Assembly: GCF_014055025.1 (NCBI RefSeq)
Contig: NZ_CP059571.1
Span: 930,001-994,000 of the forward strand
Length of the DNA stretch: 64,000 bases
Source of the DNA: Neisseria bacilliformis
GTDB lineage: Bacteria > Pseudomonadota > Gammaproteobacteria > Burkholderiales > Neisseriaceae
Reading direction: 5' to 3'
The number at the start of each line of letters is the position of its first letter. Position 1 is the first letter of the stretch. Position numbers and translations under genes: made by a program. Positions 7,066-17,196 of the stretch are shown piece after piece. The notes under the pieces are model-generated. The model did not search any database, had not been told where the DNA came from, and saw only the letters and a program-made list of their open reading frames with translations.

Positions 7066-8877
7066 ATGTTTGCAACCGTAGAAAAATACAGCGGCCCGGC
7101 GAAAATTATGCTCGGCCTGATCGCGCTCACCTTCGTCGGCTTCGGCGCGGGCGGCATCATCGCCACCGGCTCCGACTACATCGTCAAAGTCGGCGGCGAA
7201 AAAATCTCCACCCAAAACGTGCAGGAAGCCCAGCGCGAGCAGAATCTGGGCAGCGGGCAGGACGCGCTCGCCTACCTCACCGAACGCGCCTACCTGGCCG
7301 AAGGCGCGAAAATGATGGGCATCGGCGTGTCCGAAGCGCAGTTGAAACAGGTGATTGTGGACGACCCGGGCTTCCACGACGAAAACGGCCGGTTCAGCGA
7401 AGCCAAATTCCGCCTCTTTTTGCAGCAGGGCGGCCTCACCGAAGAGCGTTTCCTGGAAAACCTGCGCAACAGCTTCGCCCTGCAAAACCTCGTCAACCTC
7501 GCCGGCGGCGGCAACATCGTCAGCAGCGCGCAGGCAGAGCAGTATGCCGCCCTGATGCTGGCCGACCGCGAAATCCGCAGCATCGCCCTGGACCCGAAAA
7601 CCTTCGCCGCGCAGATCAAAGCCGACGATGCCGCGCTCAAAGCGTATTACGACAAAGACAAAAGCAAATACCGCCTGCCGCAGGCGGTGAAATACCAATA
7701 CATCGAACTCTCGCCGCGCACGCTGGCCGAAAGCCAGAAAGTCGGCGAAGACGAGTTGAAAAAAGCGTTTGAAGAACAACAGAAAAACGCCGCGCCCACC
7801 CGCGAAGTGGCGCACATCATGCTGAAAACCGAAGGCGACGCGGCCAAAACCAAGGCAGAAGCCGAAAAAATCCTCGCCGAAGCCAAAGCCGCACCCGAAA
7901 AATTCGCCGAGCTGGCGGCGAAATACTCGCAGGACGCGGGCACGGCGCAAACCGGCGGCAGCCTCGGCGCGGTGGGCAAAGACAGCCCGCTGCCCGAAGC
8001 CTTCAAAACCGCCGTGTCCGCGCTGGGTCAGGGCGACATCGCGCTGGTGGAAGGCGAGGGCGCGTTCCACATCGTGCGCGTCGGCAACGTGCGCAGCGGC
8101 CTGAGTTTCGAGGAAGCCAAACCCGCGCTCGAAGCCGCGCTGAAAGAGAAAAAAGCCCGCGAAGCCGTGGCCAAAACCCGCGACACCCTGCGCCAGATTG
8201 CGTTTGAAAAACCCGAAAGCCTGCAACCGGCCGCCGAAGCCACCGGACTGACGGTGCGCGACAGCGCAGACTGGCTCTCCCGCGAAAACGCGCAGCAGTC
8301 CGGTCTGCCCGCCGAAGCCGTGGAAGCCCTGTTCGGCGACGACGTGTTCAAGAAAAAACACAATTCCGACCTGATCACCGCCGGCGACACCAGCTGGGTG
8401 CTGCGCGCCACCGATACCCGCGCCGAAAGCGTGCCCGCCTTCGAGAAGGCCAAAGAACAGGTGCGCGCCGCCTACCTCAACAGCGAAGCGGCCAAAGCCG
8501 CCGAAGCGCAGGGCAAAAAACTCCTCGCCGAGCTGCAAAAAGGCGGCACGCCGCAGCTCGAATGGTCGAGCGTGGAAACCCTCACCGCCGCCGACGCCCG
8601 CCTGCGCCTGCCGCCGCAGGCACTCTCCGCACTGGCCAAAGCCCGCCCCGCGCAGGGCAAACCCGCCTACGTGTTGCTCGAAGGGCTGCCCGCGCCCGTG
8701 CTGGTCGAAGTGCGCTCGATCAAAGTGCCGCAAACCTCCGCCGAAGACGGCAAACTCATCCGCACCCGCCTGGCCGAACACACCGCCATCGGCATGTACA
8801 ATGGCCTCACCGCCTACCTCAAAGGCAAAATCCCCGCCGAACAGGGCAAACAGAAACTCGACGGCGCGGGACATTAA
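7066..8877 (+). CDS. ppiD: Periplasmic folding chaperone/peptidyl-prolyl isomerase PpiD
   Basis: The 603-residue protein has an N-terminal membrane anchor (about 13-33, IMLGLIALTFVGFGAGG). It is followed by a SurA/PpiD-like helical chaperone region and a parvulin domain (about 245-345). The parvulin part shows REVAHIMLKTEG, AKYSQDAGTAQTGGSLG and PLPEAF. A second helical part follows. PpiD sits at the Sec translocon and helps outer-membrane and secreted proteins fold. A TACAAT -10-like motif is at 7021-7026, directly after a dRS3-like repeat. The gene stands alone. Confidence 0.9.
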   Translation: MFATVEKYSGPAKIMLGLIALTFVGFGAGGIIATGSDYIVKVGGEKISTQNVQEAQREQNLGSGQDALAYLTERAYLAEGAKMMGIGVSEAQLKQVIVDDPGFHDENGRFSEAKFRLFLQQGGLTEERFLENLRNSFALQNLVNLAGGGNIVSSAQAEQYAALMLADREIRSIALDPKTFAAQIKADDAALKAYYDKDKSKYRLPQAVKYQYIELSPRTLAESQKVGEDELKKAFEEQQKNAAPTREVAHIMLKTEGDAAKTKAEAEKILAEAKAAPEKFAELAAKYSQDAGTAQTGGSLGAVGKDSPLPEAFKTAVSALGQGDIALVEGEGAFHIVRVGNVRSGLSFEEAKPALEAALKEKKAREAVAKTRDTLRQIAFEKPESLQPAAEATGLTVRDSADWLSRENAQQSGLPAEAVEALFGDDVFKKKHNSDLITAGDTSWVLRATDTRAESVPAFEKAKEQVRAAYLNSEAAKAAEAQGKKLLAELQKGGTPQLEWSSVETLTAADARLRLPPQALSALAKARPAQGKPAYVLLEGLPAPVLVEVRSIKVPQTSAEDGKLIRTRLAEHTAIGMYNGLTAYLKGKIPAEQGKQKLDGAGH

Positions 8878-8920
8878 ACGGCAGACCCTAGGCCGTCTGA
8901 AAACGGGACTTCAACGAAGT

Positions 8921-9053
8921 TATAGTTGAACAAAATAAAAAATGTCCGTCGTAGGCTGGGCTTCAGCCCAGCTGATTCGCTGTTTAATTTATCGGATATT
9001 TTGCCGAGCGAAGCCCGGCCTGCATCGGATACTTTTAATCTGTATCCACTATA
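8921..9053. mobile_element. Correia-like (CREE-like) MITE, full-length copy
   Basis: The ends are TATAGTTGAACAAAATAA and, inverted, TGTATCCACTATA. They match the Correia-element ends (TATAGTGGAT...) with TA target duplications. The 133-bp interior carries two hairpins, GTAGGCTGGGCTTCAGCCCAGC and a GCCGAGC...GCCCGGC arm. A closely related copy is at 22209-22336. It separates ppiD from the lipoprotein gene and could alter expression of either. Confidence 0.75.
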
Positions 9054-9156
9054 AAAAATCGGTTTCGCCCACCCGCAGCGTTTTCAGACGGCCTTGATTT
9101 TCCGCCGCCGCGCCCGATATGCCGCCGCGTTCCGCAACAACAGCATAAGGAAACCC

Positions 9157-9720
9157 ATGAAACGCACCGCCGCCCTCATCCTCTGCACCCTCGCGCTGGC
9201 CGCCTGCGACAACGGCAGACAGGCCGAGTTGGAAAAACAAATCCAACAGCAGCAACAGCAAATCAACCAGTTGCAGGCGCAGGCATCCGCCGCCGCCGAC
9301 CAAACCGTCTACCAGCTCAACCCCGAAGCCGTCAACGAAACCCTCTCGCCCGAAGCGCAGGAAAAAGGCAAAAACGGCGAAACCGTAACCGGCAGCGACG
9401 GCCAGCAATACGTTTACGACCGCTCCACAGGAAGCTGGCTGCTGCAAAGCCTGATCGGCTCGGCGGCCGGCGCGTTCATCGGCAACGCCCTGGCCAACCG
9501 GTTCAGCCGCGCCGCCGTCTCCCCCGCCACCCAACAGGTGCAGAGCCGCTACGAGCAGGAATATAAAGGCAAACGCGCCGCCGCCCCCACCACCCTGCGC
9601 CCGCGCAACCCCGCCCCTGCCCAGCAGGCCAACACCTACCGCCCCACCGACCGCGCCCAGCCCAACTACCGCCAGCCCCGCCGCAGCGGCTTCGGCGGCT
9701 TCGGCCGCAAGCGCAGATAA
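9157..9720 (+). CDS. Lipoprotein with coiled-coil segment and glycine-zipper-like helix
   Basis: The 187-residue protein has a lipoprotein signal ending LALAAC (Cys17). A Gln-rich coiled coil follows (about 22-45), then a polar region, then a hydrophobic small-residue helix LIGSAAGAFIGNALANRF (about 110-128). The tail is basic and rich in Pro, Arg and Gly, ending GFGGFGRKRR. I do not recognise a named family; the small-residue helix recalls glycine-zipper envelope lipoproteins. The start at 9157 has AAGGA 6 bases upstream. A DUS-pair terminator follows. Confidence 0.7.
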   Translation: MKRTAALILCTLALAACDNGRQAELEKQIQQQQQQINQLQAQASAAADQTVYQLNPEAVNETLSPEAQEKGKNGETVTGSDGQQYVYDRSTGSWLLQSLIGSAAGAFIGNALANRFSRAAVSPATQQVQSRYEQEYKGKRAAAPTTLRPRNPAPAQQANTYRPTDRAQPNYRQPRRSGFGGFGRKRR

Positions 9721-9722
9721 AC

Positions 9723-9774
9723 TTTTCAGACGGCCTCAAAGCTGCGGCAAACGCTTTGAGGCCGTCTGAAAACA
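9723..9774. terminator. DUS-pair hairpin terminator
   Basis: TTTTCAGACGGCCTCAAAGC pairs with GCTTTGAGGCCGTCTGAAAA, a 20-bp stem around a short loop, 3 bases after the lipoprotein stop. Confidence 0.8.
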
Positions 9775-9817
9775 TCCGTTTCCGTTTTTTCATCCATTAA
9801 CCATTAAGGAGCATCTC

Positions 9818-10279
9818 ATGAATCCGCGCCACGCCGCCGCCGTTCTCGCCGCCGCCGTCTCCCTCTCTGCTACCGCCGCAGTCGAAACCGCCGACAGCTG
9901 CGCCTTCGTCGAAAACAAAGGCGTCGAAACCACCTACCGCTGCGAATTTTCCGGCACGCTCGCCCAAGCCTACGCCCACTTCCAAGGCGGCCGCTACCGC
10001 TACACCCCCGTCGAAACCGAAACCTTCATCTCCGACGAAATCCCGCGCGATACCGGCCTGCCGCGCACCCTGCCGAAAACAAACCGCAAAGCCTCCGACA
10101 GCAGCCCGGGCGATTGCGGCAGCTACCGCCACGAATACCGCTTCGCATACAAGGGCGGCAACACCGTCAGCGTCAAAAGCGGCGGCATGGACGACTGCAT
10201 CGCCGGCGACGGCTTCCAAACCCGCTACGAAAAACGCGGCGGTAAAGTCATCGTTACCCACACCGTCTTCTCCTCCTGA
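9818..10279 (+). CDS. Hypothetical exported protein
   Basis: The 153-residue protein has a signal peptide (about 1-21, ending SATAA) and a mature part with four cysteines spread over the chain (CAFVEN, YRCEF, GDCGSY, DDCIAGD), suggesting two disulfides. No family is recognised. AAGGAG lies 7 bases before the start. It lies between two DUS-pair terminators, so it is probably transcribed alone. Confidence 0.65.
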   Translation: MNPRHAAAVLAAAVSLSATAAVETADSCAFVENKGVETTYRCEFSGTLAQAYAHFQGGRYRYTPVETETFISDEIPRDTGLPRTLPKTNRKASDSSPGDCGSYRHEYRFAYKGGNTVSVKSGGMDDCIAGDGFQTRYEKRGGKVIVTHTVFSS

Positions 10280-10288
10280 TTCATCATG

Positions 10289-11291
<1,003 letters not shown>

Positions 11292-11303
11292 TCCAATCCG
11301 TAC

Positions 11304-11343
11304 AGGCCGTCTGAAAGCGCAAAAGCCTTTTTTCAGACGGTCT
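11304..11343. terminator. DUS-pair hairpin terminator (one arm degenerate)
   Basis: AGGCCGTCTGAAA faces TTTCAGACGGTCT; the second arm has a C-to-T change, still pairing as G-T. Confidence 0.65.
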
Positions 11344-11375
11344 CCTATCCACCTGTATCAAAGAAGGAAACCCCC

Positions 11376-11885
11376 ATGATCAAACTCACCACCAACAAAG
11401 GCGTCATCACCCTCGAACTCGACCACCAAAACGCCCCCGTAACCGCCGCCAACTTCGAGCAATACGTCAAAGACGGCTTCTACAACGGCGTGATTTTCCA
11501 CCGCGTCATCCCCGGCTTCATGATCCAAGGCGGCGGCATGACCCCCGACATGGGCGAAAAAGCCACCCGCGCCCCCATCGAAAACGAAGCACACAACGGC
11601 CTCGCCAACGACAAATACACCATCGCCATGGCGCGCACCTCCGACCCCCACTCCGCCTCCGCCCAATTCTTCATCAACACCGCCGACAACGCCTTCCTCA
11701 ACCGCCGCGCCAAAGAAATGCACGGCCGCACCGTCGTGCAGGACTGGGGCTATGCCGTGTTCGGCAAAGTGGTTGACGGCAAAGACGTCGTGGACGCCAT
11801 CGAACGCGTCGCCACCAAAACCCACGGCTACCACGACGACGTGCCCGTAGAACCCGTCATCATCGAAAAAGCTGAAATCGTCTGA
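11376..11885 (+). CDS. ppiB: Cyclophilin-type peptidyl-prolyl cis-trans isomerase B
   Basis: This 169-residue cytoplasmic cyclophilin has no signal peptide. The catalytic core is clear: [16 protein letters not shown] (about 47-62, with the key Arg and Phe), [17 protein letters not shown] (about 88-104) and [23 protein letters not shown] precedes the ATG. It lies downstream of trxB after a terminator hairpin. Confidence 0.95.
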   Translation: MIKLTTNKGVITLELDHQNAPVTAANFEQYVKDGFYNGVIFHRVIPGFMIQGGGMTPDMGEKATRAPIENEAHNGLANDKYTIAMARTSDPHSASAQFFINTADNAFLNRRAKEMHGRTVVQDWGYAVFGKVVDGKDVVDAIERVATKTHGYHDDVPVEPVIIEKAEIV

Positions 11886-11907
11886 TTCCCGCGCCCGAAA
11901 TACAGAG

Positions 11908-11945
11908 AAGCCGTCTGAAAAACGTTTTTCAGACGGCTTCTTTTA
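11908..11945. terminator. DUS-like hairpin terminator
   Basis: AAGCCGTCTGAAAAAC faces GTTTTTCAGACGGCTT, then TTTTATT. Both arms carry the same A in place of the DUS G, a compensated change. Confidence 0.75.
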
Positions 11946-12133
11946 TTGTGAGGTAACACAAAAGACGTAGGCCGGGCTTCAGACCGGCAAAACATCAGAA
12001 AAACAGGTTTCAGCTTGCGCAGGGTGGGTCTTGACCCACCGTTTCCAACCCAAAGCAAGGCACGCGGCCGTTGCCGTTCAGGCCGTCTGCAAACTTTACA
12101 CGTCAGCCAAACCCTGTTTCAGACGGCCTCCTG
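11946..12133. repeat. Mixed small repeats downstream of dedA
   Basis: It contains GTAGGCCGGGCTTCAGACCG followed by GCAAAACATC (11969 on), which matches the interior of the Correia-like element. A hairpin GGGTGGGTCTTGACCCACC (about 12021) and DUS copies near 12080 and 12118 follow. Seen as degraded repeat remnants plus the dedA terminator. Confidence 0.5.
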
Positions 12134-12772
12134 TCAACGCTCGCCCGCCCGTTTCGCCCGAATAATCTCCACCGCCATCGGCAAAAGCGACACCGCAATA
12201 ATCCCCGCCAGCACCAGACTCATGTTTTTCCTCACGATTTCCGTGTTGGCGAAAAAATAGCCCGCGTAGGAAAACAGCATCACCCACAAAGCCGCGCCGA
12301 TAATGTTGTAGCGGATAAAGCGGCCGTAGTGCATGTCCGCCATCCCTGCTACAAAAGGGGCAAAGGTGCGCACAATCGGCACAAAACGCGCGATGATGAT
12401 GGTTTTACCGCCGTATTTCTCATAAAAAGCATGGGTTTTTGCCAAATGGCTCTGGCGGAAGATTTTGGAATCGGGATTGGCAAACAGCTTCGCGCCGAAG
12501 TATTTGCCCACCGCGAAATTCACCGCGTCGCCCAGCACGGCGGCGGCAAACAGCAGCAGCATCATCAAATGAATGTCCATCCCGCCCACCGCCGCAATGC
12601 CGCCGGCGGCAAACAGTAGCGAATCGCCCGGCAGAAAAGGCGTTACCACCAGCCCCGTTTCGCAAAACACAATCAGAAACAGCAGCCCATAAATCCACGC
12701 GCCATACTGCGCGGCCAGCTCCGCCAAATGCACGTCGACGTGCAGGACAAAATCAATCAGGGTCTGAATCAT
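12134..12772 (-). CDS. DedA-family membrane protein
   Basis: The 212-residue protein has five or six hydrophobic helices and the family signatures [20 protein letters not shown] (about 42-61) and the helix ending [20 protein letters not shown] (about 130-149). DedA/VTT proteins are inner-membrane transporters; some members recycle undecaprenyl phosphate or flip lipids. The chosen ATG at 12772 begins [15 protein letters not shown]; the frame remains open far upstream across hda, but that is antisense to hda and is ignored. It is divergent from hda. Confidence 0.88.
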   Translation of the reverse strand: MIQTLIDFVLHVDVHLAELAAQYGAWIYGLLFLIVFCETGLVVTPFLPGDSLLFAAGGIAAVGGMDIHLMMLLLFAAAVLGDAVNFAVGKYFGAKLFANPDSKIFRQSHLAKTHAFYEKYGGKTIIIARFVPIVRTFAPFVAGMADMHYGRFIRYNIIGAALWVMLFSYAGYFFANTEIVRKNMSLVLAGIIAVSLLPMAVEIIRAKRAGER

Positions 12773-12955
12773 ACGGTTTCCCCAAACGGACAAAAGCGCG
12801 GATTGTAACCGAAACGAAAGGCCGTCTGAAAACGCGGTTCGGCAGCCGGAACGCCGTTTTAACTTCCTTGAAACCCCGCTTTCAGACGGCCTCTCTGTAA
12901 ACCGTCGGCGAAAGCGGCTACAATCGCGCGGTTTTTCCATCCGAGCAGGTGGCCT

Positions 12956-13624
12956 GTGGACCAACTGATTTTCGACTTTGCCCGCCGCGACTATCCGGGG
13001 TTTGACAAATTCCTCGGTGCGGCCAACCGCGAGCTGGTGTTTGTGCTGCAACAGGCGCGGGAGCGGTTTGTGTACGTTTGGGGCGCGGCGGGCACGGGCA
13101 AAAGCCACCTGCTGCGCGCGTGGGCGGGGCAGGCGGCGCGGCAGGGGGCGGATGCGCGTTACATCGATGCCAAAACCATGCCGCTGGACGCGTCTGCGCT
13201 GGAAGCCGAATACCTCGCCGTCGATCAGGCCGACCGGCTCAAACCCGCCGAACAGGCTCTGCTGTTTGAAATTTTCAACCGCTTCCGCAACAGCGGGCGA
13301 GGCCGCCTGCTGCTTTCCGCCGACCTGCCGCCCGCGCAGCTGGCCGTGCGCGAAGATTTGCGCACCCGCATGGGCTATTGCCTGGTGTACGACATCAAGC
13401 CCTTGTCCGACGAAGAAAAAATCGCCGCCCTCACGGGCATGGCGCGGGCGCGGCAGCTCGATTTGGACGAGGGCATCTTCCGCTATCTGCTCAACTACTG
13501 GCAGCGCGACATGGACAGCCTGGTGAAAATGCTCGACACCCTCTGCCTTTACGCCGCCACCACGCGCCGGCGCATGACCCTGCCGCTGTTGCGCCGCCTT
13601 TTGAAACAACAGGAAACCGCATGA
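12956..13624 (+). CDS. hda: DnaA regulatory inactivator Hda-like protein
   Basis: Hda is the DnaA-related AAA+ protein that stimulates ATP hydrolysis by DnaA on the sliding clamp to prevent re-initiation. The 222-residue product has the clamp-binding N-terminal motif QLIFDF, the P-loop [14 protein letters not shown] (about 43-56), the Walker B-like [10 protein letters not shown] and sensor LLLSADLPP. It has no DNA-binding domain IV, which separates it from DnaA. The start is a GTG at 12956. Its stop overlaps the HAD gene start (ATGA), so the two are translationally coupled. A TACAAT is at 12919-12924. Confidence 0.88.
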   Translation: MDQLIFDFARRDYPGFDKFLGAANRELVFVLQQARERFVYVWGAAGTGKSHLLRAWAGQAARQGADARYIDAKTMPLDASALEAEYLAVDQADRLKPAEQALLFEIFNRFRNSGRGRLLLSADLPPAQLAVREDLRTRMGYCLVYDIKPLSDEEKIAALTGMARARQLDLDEGIFRYLLNYWQRDMDSLVKMLDTLCLYAATTRRRMTLPLLRRLLKQQETA

Positions 13625-14292
13625 AAAACCTCGCCATTTTCGATTTGGACAACACGCTCATCAACACCGATTCCGACCATGCCTGGCCGCAGTATCTGAT
13701 GGCCAAAGGCTTGGCGGACGTTGCCGAAACCGAAAAACAGAACGAAAAATTCTACCGCGACTACCAAAACGGCTGCCTCGACATCGACGCCTTCCTCGCC
13801 TTCCACCTTGCGCCGCTGAAAAACTTTTCCCGCGCGGAATTGGACGAAATGCACCGCGAGTTCAGCGCGCAATATATCGAGCCGCACATCACGCCGATGG
13901 CGCAAATGCTGGTGCAGAGCCACCGCGACGCGGGCGACGAACTGCTCGTTATCTCGTCCACCAACGAATTCATCATTACGCCCATCTGCCGCCTGTTCGG
14001 CATTGAAAACGTCATCGGCACGCAGCTCGAAACCGACGGCGAAGGCCGCTACACCGGCCGCTATACCGGCACGCCCAGCCTGAAAGAAGGCAAAATCACC
14101 CGCCTGCACCAATGGCTCGCGGCACGCGGCGAAAGCCTGGCCGACTACGGCAAAACCTATTTTTACAGCGACTCGAAAAACGACCTGCCGCTTTTGCGTC
14201 TGGTGAGCGAACCCGTGGCCGTCAACCCCGACGCGGAGCTGCTGCGCGAAGCGCGGGAAAAAGGCTGGCCGGTGCTCAATTTCAAAGCGTAG
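13621..14292 (+). CDS. HAD-superfamily phosphatase (subfamily IB, SerB-like)
   Basis: The 223-residue protein has all HAD motifs: [13 protein letters not shown] (motif I, nucleophile Asp), [12 protein letters not shown] (motif II), a Lys in KEGKITRL and [11 protein letters not shown] (motif IV). The helical cap between residues 15 and 100 is of the SerB type. The substrate is unknown, probably a small phosphomonoester. It overlaps hda by 4 bases; this pairing is common in betaproteobacteria. Confidence 0.85.
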   Translation: MKNLAIFDLDNTLINTDSDHAWPQYLMAKGLADVAETEKQNEKFYRDYQNGCLDIDAFLAFHLAPLKNFSRAELDEMHREFSAQYIEPHITPMAQMLVQSHRDAGDELLVISSTNEFIITPICRLFGIENVIGTQLETDGEGRYTGRYTGTPSLKEGKITRLHQWLAARGESLADYGKTYFYSDSKNDLPLLRLVSEPVAVNPDAELLREAREKGWPVLNFKA

Positions 14293-14367
14293 AGGCCGTC
14301 TGAAAGCGCAGCCTCAACGAAGTTAAAACCGGAAAACAGCAAAACAAAGCACAAAAGGCCGTCTGAA

Positions 14368-14691
14368 ATGCCCCGTTTCCAAGCCGCCGTCATCCTGATT
14401 ACCGCCCCCAACCGCGCCGAAGCCGAAACCATCGGCCGCGCCCTGCTGGAACAACGCCTTGCCGCCTGCGTGCAGTACGAAAGCATCGACAGCGACTACA
14501 TTTGGAACGGCGGACTCTGCCGCGACACCGAAATCCGCCTTACTGCCAAAAGCGCGGCAAGCCTGTTCAAAAAAACCGCCAAAACCGTGCGCGCCCTCAG
14601 CAGCTACGACTGCCCGCAAATCCTGATGCTACCGGTGTGCGGCGGCAGTAAAGACTATCTGCGCTGGCTGCAAAAGCAGTTGGCGTTATAA
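14368..14691 (+). CDS. cutA: CutA-type divalent-cation tolerance protein
   Basis: The 107-residue length and pattern fit CutA1: [39 protein letters not shown], a Trp in YIWNGG and the terminal YLRWL. CutA forms a very stable trimer; the in vivo role is debated (copper tolerance or signalling). The ATG directly follows a DUS (AGGCCGTCTGAA then ATG), which leaves no clear Shine-Dalgarno; the start is chosen on homology. Confidence 0.88.
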   Translation: MPRFQAAVILITAPNRAEAETIGRALLEQRLAACVQYESIDSDYIWNGGLCRDTEIRLTAKSAASLFKKTAKTVRALSSYDCPQILMLPVCGGSKDYLRWLQKQLAL

Positions 14692-14780
14692 TGCCGCCTT
14701 TTTTTCAGACGGCCTTTGGGCAAGCGTTTGCAGGCCGTCTGAAATCCGCACACACCATACGAACAACCCGAAGGAAACCC

Positions 14781-15164
14781 ATGTTCCGAACCATGCTCGG
14801 CGGCAAAATCCACCGCGCCGCCGTTACCGAAGCCGACCTCAACTACGTCGGCAGCATCACCGTCGACCAAGACCTGCTCGACGCGGCGGGCATACTCGCT
14901 AACGAAAAAGTGCAAATCGTCAACAACAACAACGGCGCACGCTTCGAAACCTACACCATCTCCGGCGAACGCGGCAGCGGCGTCATCTGTCTCAACGGTG
15001 CGGCGGCGCGGCTGGTGCAGAAAGGCGACATCGTCATCATCATGTCCTACGTGATGCTCTCGGAAGCCGCCGCCGCCGCCCACCGCCCGAAAGTCGTCCT
15101 CGTTGACGAAGCCAACAAAATCCGCGACATCCTCAGCTACGAGCCGCCGCACACCGTTTTGTAA
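14781..15164 (+). CDS. panD: Aspartate 1-decarboxylase precursor
   Basis: PanD makes beta-alanine for pantothenate and coenzyme A. The 127-residue proenzyme cleaves itself at Gly24-Ser25, visible in [10 protein letters not shown], where Ser25 becomes the pyruvoyl group. Other family parts are [13 protein letters not shown] at the start, [20 protein letters not shown] and [16 protein letters not shown] precedes the ATG. The frame upstream of 14781 is DUS sequence, not protein. Confidence 0.96.
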   Translation: MFRTMLGGKIHRAAVTEADLNYVGSITVDQDLLDAAGILANEKVQIVNNNNGARFETYTISGERGSGVICLNGAAARLVQKGDIVIIMSYVMLSEAAAAAHRPKVVLVDEANKIRDILSYEPPHTVL

Positions 15165-15270
15165 ACAGACCCGCAGGCCGTCTGAAAACTCCTCTGCGGC
15201 GCAGCCAAGCCCGTTTTCAGAAACCTCATCTCCGCATAGGCGGGGGCGGCCTCAAACCATCACGCACACC

Positions 15271-15972
15271 ATGACCGAACCGCAAACCACCAGCCAAACG
15301 CCCGAACACCCCCGCGCCATCCGCAGCTTCGTGCTGCGCCAAGGCCACATGACCGCTGCCCAGCAGCGCGCCATCGACACCCTGTGGCCGCGATACGGCC
15401 TCGACTATCGCGCCGAAAACCTTGATTTGGCGCAAACCTTCGGCCGCGCCGCGCCGAAAGTCCTCGAAATCGGCTTCGGCATGGGCACCGCCACCGCCGA
15501 AATCGCCCGCCGCCTGCCCGACACCGACTTCCTCGCCGCAGACGTGCACGGCCCGGGCGTCGGCAATCTGCTGAAACTGATTGAAGAACAAGGCATTGCC
15601 AACATCCGCGTCATGCGCCACGATGCCGTGGAAATCGTGGAAAACATGCTCGCCGACAACAGCCTCGACGGCATCCACATCTTCTTCCCCGACCCCTGGC
15701 ACAAAAAACGCCACCACAAACGCCGCCTCATCCAAGCCCCCTTCGTCGCCAAACTGCTGCCCAAACTCAAAAGCGGCGGCTACATCCATCTGGCGACCGA
15801 CTGGGAAGAATACGCCGCGCAAATGCTCGACGTGCTGCGCGCTTTCCCCGGGTTGGAAAACACCGCCGAAGGCTACGCCCCCACCCCCGCCTACCGCCCC
15901 GAAACCAAATTTGAGGCGCGCGGCAAACGGCTGGGGCACGGCGTTTGGGATCTGGTCTTTAAAAAACGCTGA
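15271..15972 (+). CDS. trmB: tRNA (guanine-N7-)-methyltransferase
   Basis: TrmB makes m7G46 in the tRNA variable loop. The 233-residue protein has the N-terminal [14 protein letters not shown]-binding motif [16 protein letters not shown] (about 63-77), the catalytic [16 protein letters not shown] (about 138-153) and a terminal [12 protein letters not shown]. The region before 15271 holds a dRS3-like repeat, so the upstream in-frame ATG is ignored. Confidence 0.95.
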   Translation: MTEPQTTSQTPEHPRAIRSFVLRQGHMTAAQQRAIDTLWPRYGLDYRAENLDLAQTFGRAAPKVLEIGFGMGTATAEIARRLPDTDFLAADVHGPGVGNLLKLIEEQGIANIRVMRHDAVEIVENMLADNSLDGIHIFFPDPWHKKRHHKRRLIQAPFVAKLLPKLKSGGYIHLATDWEEYAAQMLDVLRAFPGLENTAEGYAPTPAYRPETKFEARGKRLGHGVWDLVFKKR

Positions 15973-16059
15973 ACAGGTTTACACAAAGCGGTATTTTGCT
16001 GACGCAATATTCTTTACAATACGCGCTTTGTTTTTCCACCAACAGGAGACATTGCAAAC

Positions 16060-16569
16060 ATGCAAACCAAAAAACTGATTGCCGCCGCCCTTATGATTGC
16101 CGCCGCCGCCGCTTCCCAGGCAGCCGGCAAAAAAGCCACCAAGCCGCTGGCCGACTTGTCCGACAACACCCCCGTGCTGATGCTGGCCGATGTCAGCAGC
16201 CTCGACAAAAAAGTGGAAGTGGCCTACACCTGCGACAGCCAGCAGGGCAAACAGTCCCTCAACGCCATGTACGGCATCAAAAACGGCGAAACCGCCGTCG
16301 TCCAGCTCAAAGCTGCCAACGGCCAGCTCACCCCCAACCTGCGCCGCGTGATGAACGACACCAACGGCAAAAAACAAAACAGCTATTACAGCGACGGCCT
16401 GACCTGGATCACCGACAAAGCCTCCCCCGACACCCTCACCTCGGCCAACGGCAAAATCCTGATGCAGGCCGACGCAGTGGACGGCGGCCTGCCCAAAGGC
16501 GACCAGACCATCCTGTTCCAAAACTGCAAAGTGGACAAATCCGCCACCAAAAAACTGAACGGCAAATAA
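16060..16569 (+). CDS. Exported protein of the adhesin complex protein/MliC-like lysozyme-inhibitor type
   Basis: The 169-residue protein has a signal peptide (1-22, ending ASQAAG). In the mature part, VEVAYTCDSQQGKQ and the terminal ILFQNCKVD place two cysteines as in Neisseria ACP, an MliC-like beta-barrel that inhibits lysozyme and aids adhesion. This copy has a longer N-terminal lead and central loop than ACP, so the assignment is tentative. AGGAG lies 10 bases before the ATG and a TACAAT -10-like motif at 16015-16020. Confidence 0.55.
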   Translation: MQTKKLIAAALMIAAAAASQAAGKKATKPLADLSDNTPVLMLADVSSLDKKVEVAYTCDSQQGKQSLNAMYGIKNGETAVVQLKAANGQLTPNLRRVMNDTNGKKQNSYYSDGLTWITDKASPDTLTSANGKILMQADAVDGGLPKGDQTILFQNCKVDKSATKKLNGK

Positions 16570-16576
16570 AACGCAA

Positions 16577-16633
16577 AGGCCGTCTGAAAACCGCGCCCCT
16601 TCGGGAAAACGGGTTTTCAGACGGCCTTTTTGC
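16577..16633. terminator. DUS-pair hairpin terminator
   Basis: AGGCCGTCTGAAAACC faces GGTTTTCAGACGGCCT and then a T-run, after the ACP-like gene. Confidence 0.8.
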
Positions 16634-17196
16634 GCACAGACGCAGCCCCGTTTCCGCCCTACACGCCATGCGGCGCAGACAAGGCAGGAGGCCGTCTGAA
16701 AGCCGCATCCCATATTTTCAGACGGCCTCAAAGCGGGTTTGGGTTTGCCGCAACTGCCCACATCGAGAAAAAAGGCCGTCTGAAAACCTGTTATTAGTGA
16801 AACAGTGCAAAAAAACAGGTGCCTACCCCCGTAAGCAAATGCGGATGACGAGGTAGGGTGTGTCGCCCCAAGGCGACGCACGCGGTATTGACCGTGCAGG
16901 TATCCGAATCCGCGCATTCCCCTGAAAACCCCGACTGCGTGCATCGCTGCGCTCCCTGCCTTGGCGGCAGAGGCCGTCTGAAAACGCACAAATCCGATTT
17001 CGGCTGTGCCATGGCAGGACGGATATTTATAAAGTCTCTCCGCACGAGTCGCCCGCTGATGCAGTCCGGCTGCGCGGCTGCCTTGGCAGCAGCCGTGCCG
17101 GATACTGCACAGGCCGTCTGAAAACCCTGCCGCTGTGCTTTTCAGAAACGTCATCCCCGCGTAGGCGGGGACGGCCTCAACCAAACAGGAAACCCC
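16634..17196. repeat. Gene-free spacer built of DUS copies and small hairpin repeats
   Basis: I see no gene here. It has several DUS copies (near 16689, 16719, 16774, 16973, 17111), a GTAGGGTGTGTCGCCCCAAG hairpin with CGACGCACGCG (16853-16888) and a dRS3-like repeat (17142-17177) just before lolB. An open frame at 16858-17121 is only repeat sequence. Confidence 0.7.

Noticed and set aside
7021-8874. 617-residue open frame antisense to ppiD
   Set aside because: Low-complexity Phe/Gly/Val/Ala-rich translation typical of an antisense shadow.
16858-17121. 87-residue open frame in the spacer before lolB
   Set aside because: Made of the GTAGGGTGTGTCGCC repeat and DUS sequence; no ribosome site and no homology.
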